Shown piece by piece: positions 6,085-6,790 of a DNA stretch of 6,790 nucleotides; the first letter of the stretch is position 1, and the number at the start of each line of letters is the position of its first letter. The position numbers and the translations under genes are program-made. The notes under the pieces are model-generated. The model was not told the origin of the DNA and did no database searches. It saw only the letters and a list, made by a program, of their open reading frames with translations. Source of the DNA: Elusimicrobiota bacterium (lineage in GTDB: Bacteria; Elusimicrobiota; Elusimicrobia; UBA1565; UBA9628); assembly GCA_023700845.1 (NCBI GenBank), contig JAMPYD010000106.1, forward strand, positions 1-6,790, given 5' to 3'.

Positions 6085-6115
6085 AGGTCACAATTACAAT
6101 ACATATCAGTGACCT
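6085..6115. promoter_or_regulatory. Long dyad, candidate operator: AGGTCAC-N17-GTGACCT
   Basis: Two perfect inverted 7-base arms (6085-6091 and 6109-6115) flank a 17-base AT-rich centre containing TACAAT (6095-6100). The arms repeat every 24 bases, a little over two helical turns, so a dimer or two dimers could bind one face. The dyad ends 61 bases before the regulator start, upstream of its probable -10, and 123 bases from the kinase start, so it could serve both genes. It does not look like a classical PhoB box, which is a tandem direct repeat. Confidence 0.45.
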
Positions 6116-6146
6116 CGCCGCACTTCGCGCGGGCGTCATGTTGGAT

Positions 6147-6152
6147 TAGAAT
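6147..6152 (+). promoter_or_regulatory. Candidate -10 box of the response regulator gene
   Basis: TAGAAT matches the vegetative -10 consensus at five of six positions, 24 bases before the ATG at 6177. The position 17 bases upstream (TTCGCG, 6124-6129) matches a -35 poorly, as expected for an activator-dependent promoter or a chance match. Confidence 0.35.
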
Positions 6153-6165
6153 GACTGCAGTACAC

Positions 6166-6170
6166 GGAGG
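6166..6170 (+). promoter_or_regulatory. Shine-Dalgarno of the response regulator gene
   Basis: GGAGG lies six bases before the ATG at 6177, a strong, well-spaced site that fixes the start. Confidence 0.85.
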
Positions 6171-6176
6171 GGACTT

Positions 6177-6790
6177 ATGCAGACCAAGGAAAAAATACTC
6201 ATCGTCGAGGACGAAAAGGACCTCGTCAAGCTGATCCGCTACAATCTCGAGAAGGAGAAGTTCCGGGTGACCGCCGCCCGCGACGCGGAAACGGGCCTCA
6301 AGCTCGCCCGGAAGTCGAAGCCCGATCTGATCCTGCTCGACATCATGCTCCCGAAGATGGACGGGCTGGAGTTCCTGCGCACGATCCGCCCCGAGGTGGA
6401 CATTCCGATCATCCTGCTCTCGGCCAAGCGCAGCGAGATGGACCGCATCCTCGGCCTCAAGCTCGGCGCCGACGACTATATGGTGAAGCCCTTCTCCATC
6501 GGAGAGCTGCAGGCGCGCATCACCGGGCATCTCCGCCGCCACGCGGGCGGCGCCGCCAACGGCGAAGCCAAGAAGTCCGTCAACATCGGAAGCATCGCCA
6601 TCGACTTCGAGAGGCACGAGATCCTCGTCGCGGGCAAGCCGGCCAACCTCGCGCCGAAGGAGTTCGCGATCCTGAAGCTCCTCATCGAGGCCCGGGGCAA
6701 GGTCCTCTCCCGCGACCAGCTGCTGCAGATGATCTGGGGCCACGAGAAGGACATGGAGATCGACACGCGCACCGTCGATCAGCACATCGC
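6177..6790 (+). CDS. PhoB/OmpR-family response regulator, cut by the right edge
   Basis: 204 complete codons are visible and the frame is still open at the window end; a typical member has about 225-235, so only the C-terminal end is missing. The N-terminal receiver spans about 5-120: acidic pair E11-D12 in IVEDE, phospho-acceptor D55 in LLDIMLP, S82 in LLSAK, K104 in VKPF. A short Gly/Ala linker (123-131) leads to the winged-helix DNA-binding domain from about 135 (VNIGSIAIDF, LAPKEFAILKLL, LSRDQLLQMIWG). The recognition helix begins at DTRTVDQHI (196-204). The usual LTxxEF motif reads LAPKEF. Phosphorylation should drive dimerisation and DNA binding at direct-repeat sites. The gene is divergent from the PAS kinase with a 215-base gap, making that kinase its most likely partner. 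The subfamily is clear; which regulon it controls cannot be told, so I do not assign the name phoB. Confidence 0.93.
   Translation, partial: MQTKEKILIVEDEKDLVKLIRYNLEKEKFRVTAARDAETGLKLARKSKPDLILLDIMLPKMDGLEFLRTIRPEVDIPIILLSAKRSEMDRILGLKLGADDYMVKPFSIGELQARITGHLRRHAGGAANGEAKKSVNIGSIAIDFERHEILVAGKPANLAPKEFAILKLLIEARGKVLSRDQLLQMIWGHEKDMEIDTRTVDQHI

Noticed and set aside
6085..6115. A PhoB-type pho box
   Set aside because: The repeats are inverted with a 17-base gap, whereas pho boxes are 11-base-spaced direct repeats.
5982..6785. A 267-codon minus-strand frame opposite the response regulator
   Set aside because: It is antisense to the PhoB-like gene, whose receiver and winged-helix residues are all readable on the plus strand.
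1..6790. tRNA, rRNA, CRISPR array or insertion sequence
   Set aside because: By reading I found no cloverleaf, rRNA-like stretch, regularly spaced repeats, transposase motif or flanking terminal inverted repeats.

Overview
The window is a piece of a very GC-rich bacterial chromosome (roughly 70% G+C by eye, with G or C at most third codon positions). A lipoprotein signal peptide and a GDP-mannose-type sugar nucleotidyltransferase suggest a Gram-negative, surface-polysaccharide-producing bacterium. The phylum cannot be fixed from the sequence. No rRNA, tRNA, CRISPR array, insertion sequence or other mobile element is visible.

Layout. (1) 16-1564, minus strand: a two-gene unit. A small YflT/17M-like stress-domain protein lies just upstream of a cyclopropane-fatty-acyl-phospholipid synthase (cfa family), and the two are almost certainly translationally coupled. 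(2) 1565-1741: a divergent intergenic region with operator-like repeats. (3) 1742-2689, plus strand: a mannose-1-phosphate guanylyltransferase-like enzyme without a cupin domain. (4) 2690-2835: a convergent region with two inverted repeats and a short reading frame (2697-2897) whose first ~48 codons look coding. (5) 2836-5961, minus strand: a signalling cluster in the order soluble PAS histidine kinase, then a small lipoprotein, then a single-domain receiver. (6) 5962-6176: a divergent control region with several dyads. (7) 6177 to the right edge, plus strand: a PhoB/OmpR-type response regulator cut off by the window end, so it has no stop codon here.

How it fits together. The right half reads as one signal-transduction locus. 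The kinase has a PhoR-like catalytic core and no membrane segment. Its N-terminal half resembles the PAS/coiled-coil section normally found after the CheB and CheR domains in CheB-CheR fusion proteins, but CheB and CheR are absent. The divergent PhoB-like regulator is the natural candidate partner, and the CheY-like receiver downstream of the kinase is a possible second target. The lipoprotein between kinase and receiver could be an envelope component of the same system; this is inference from gene order only. The left half (membrane-lipid cyclopropanation, stress-domain protein, sugar-nucleotide synthesis) fits cell-envelope maintenance.

The points most worth a second look are the CheB/CheR-less kinase architecture, the 7-bp dyad with a 17-bp AT-rich centre in the kinase/regulator intergenic region, the degenerate HYDxGN motif in the Cfa protein, and the possible gene remnant after the nucleotidyltransferase.
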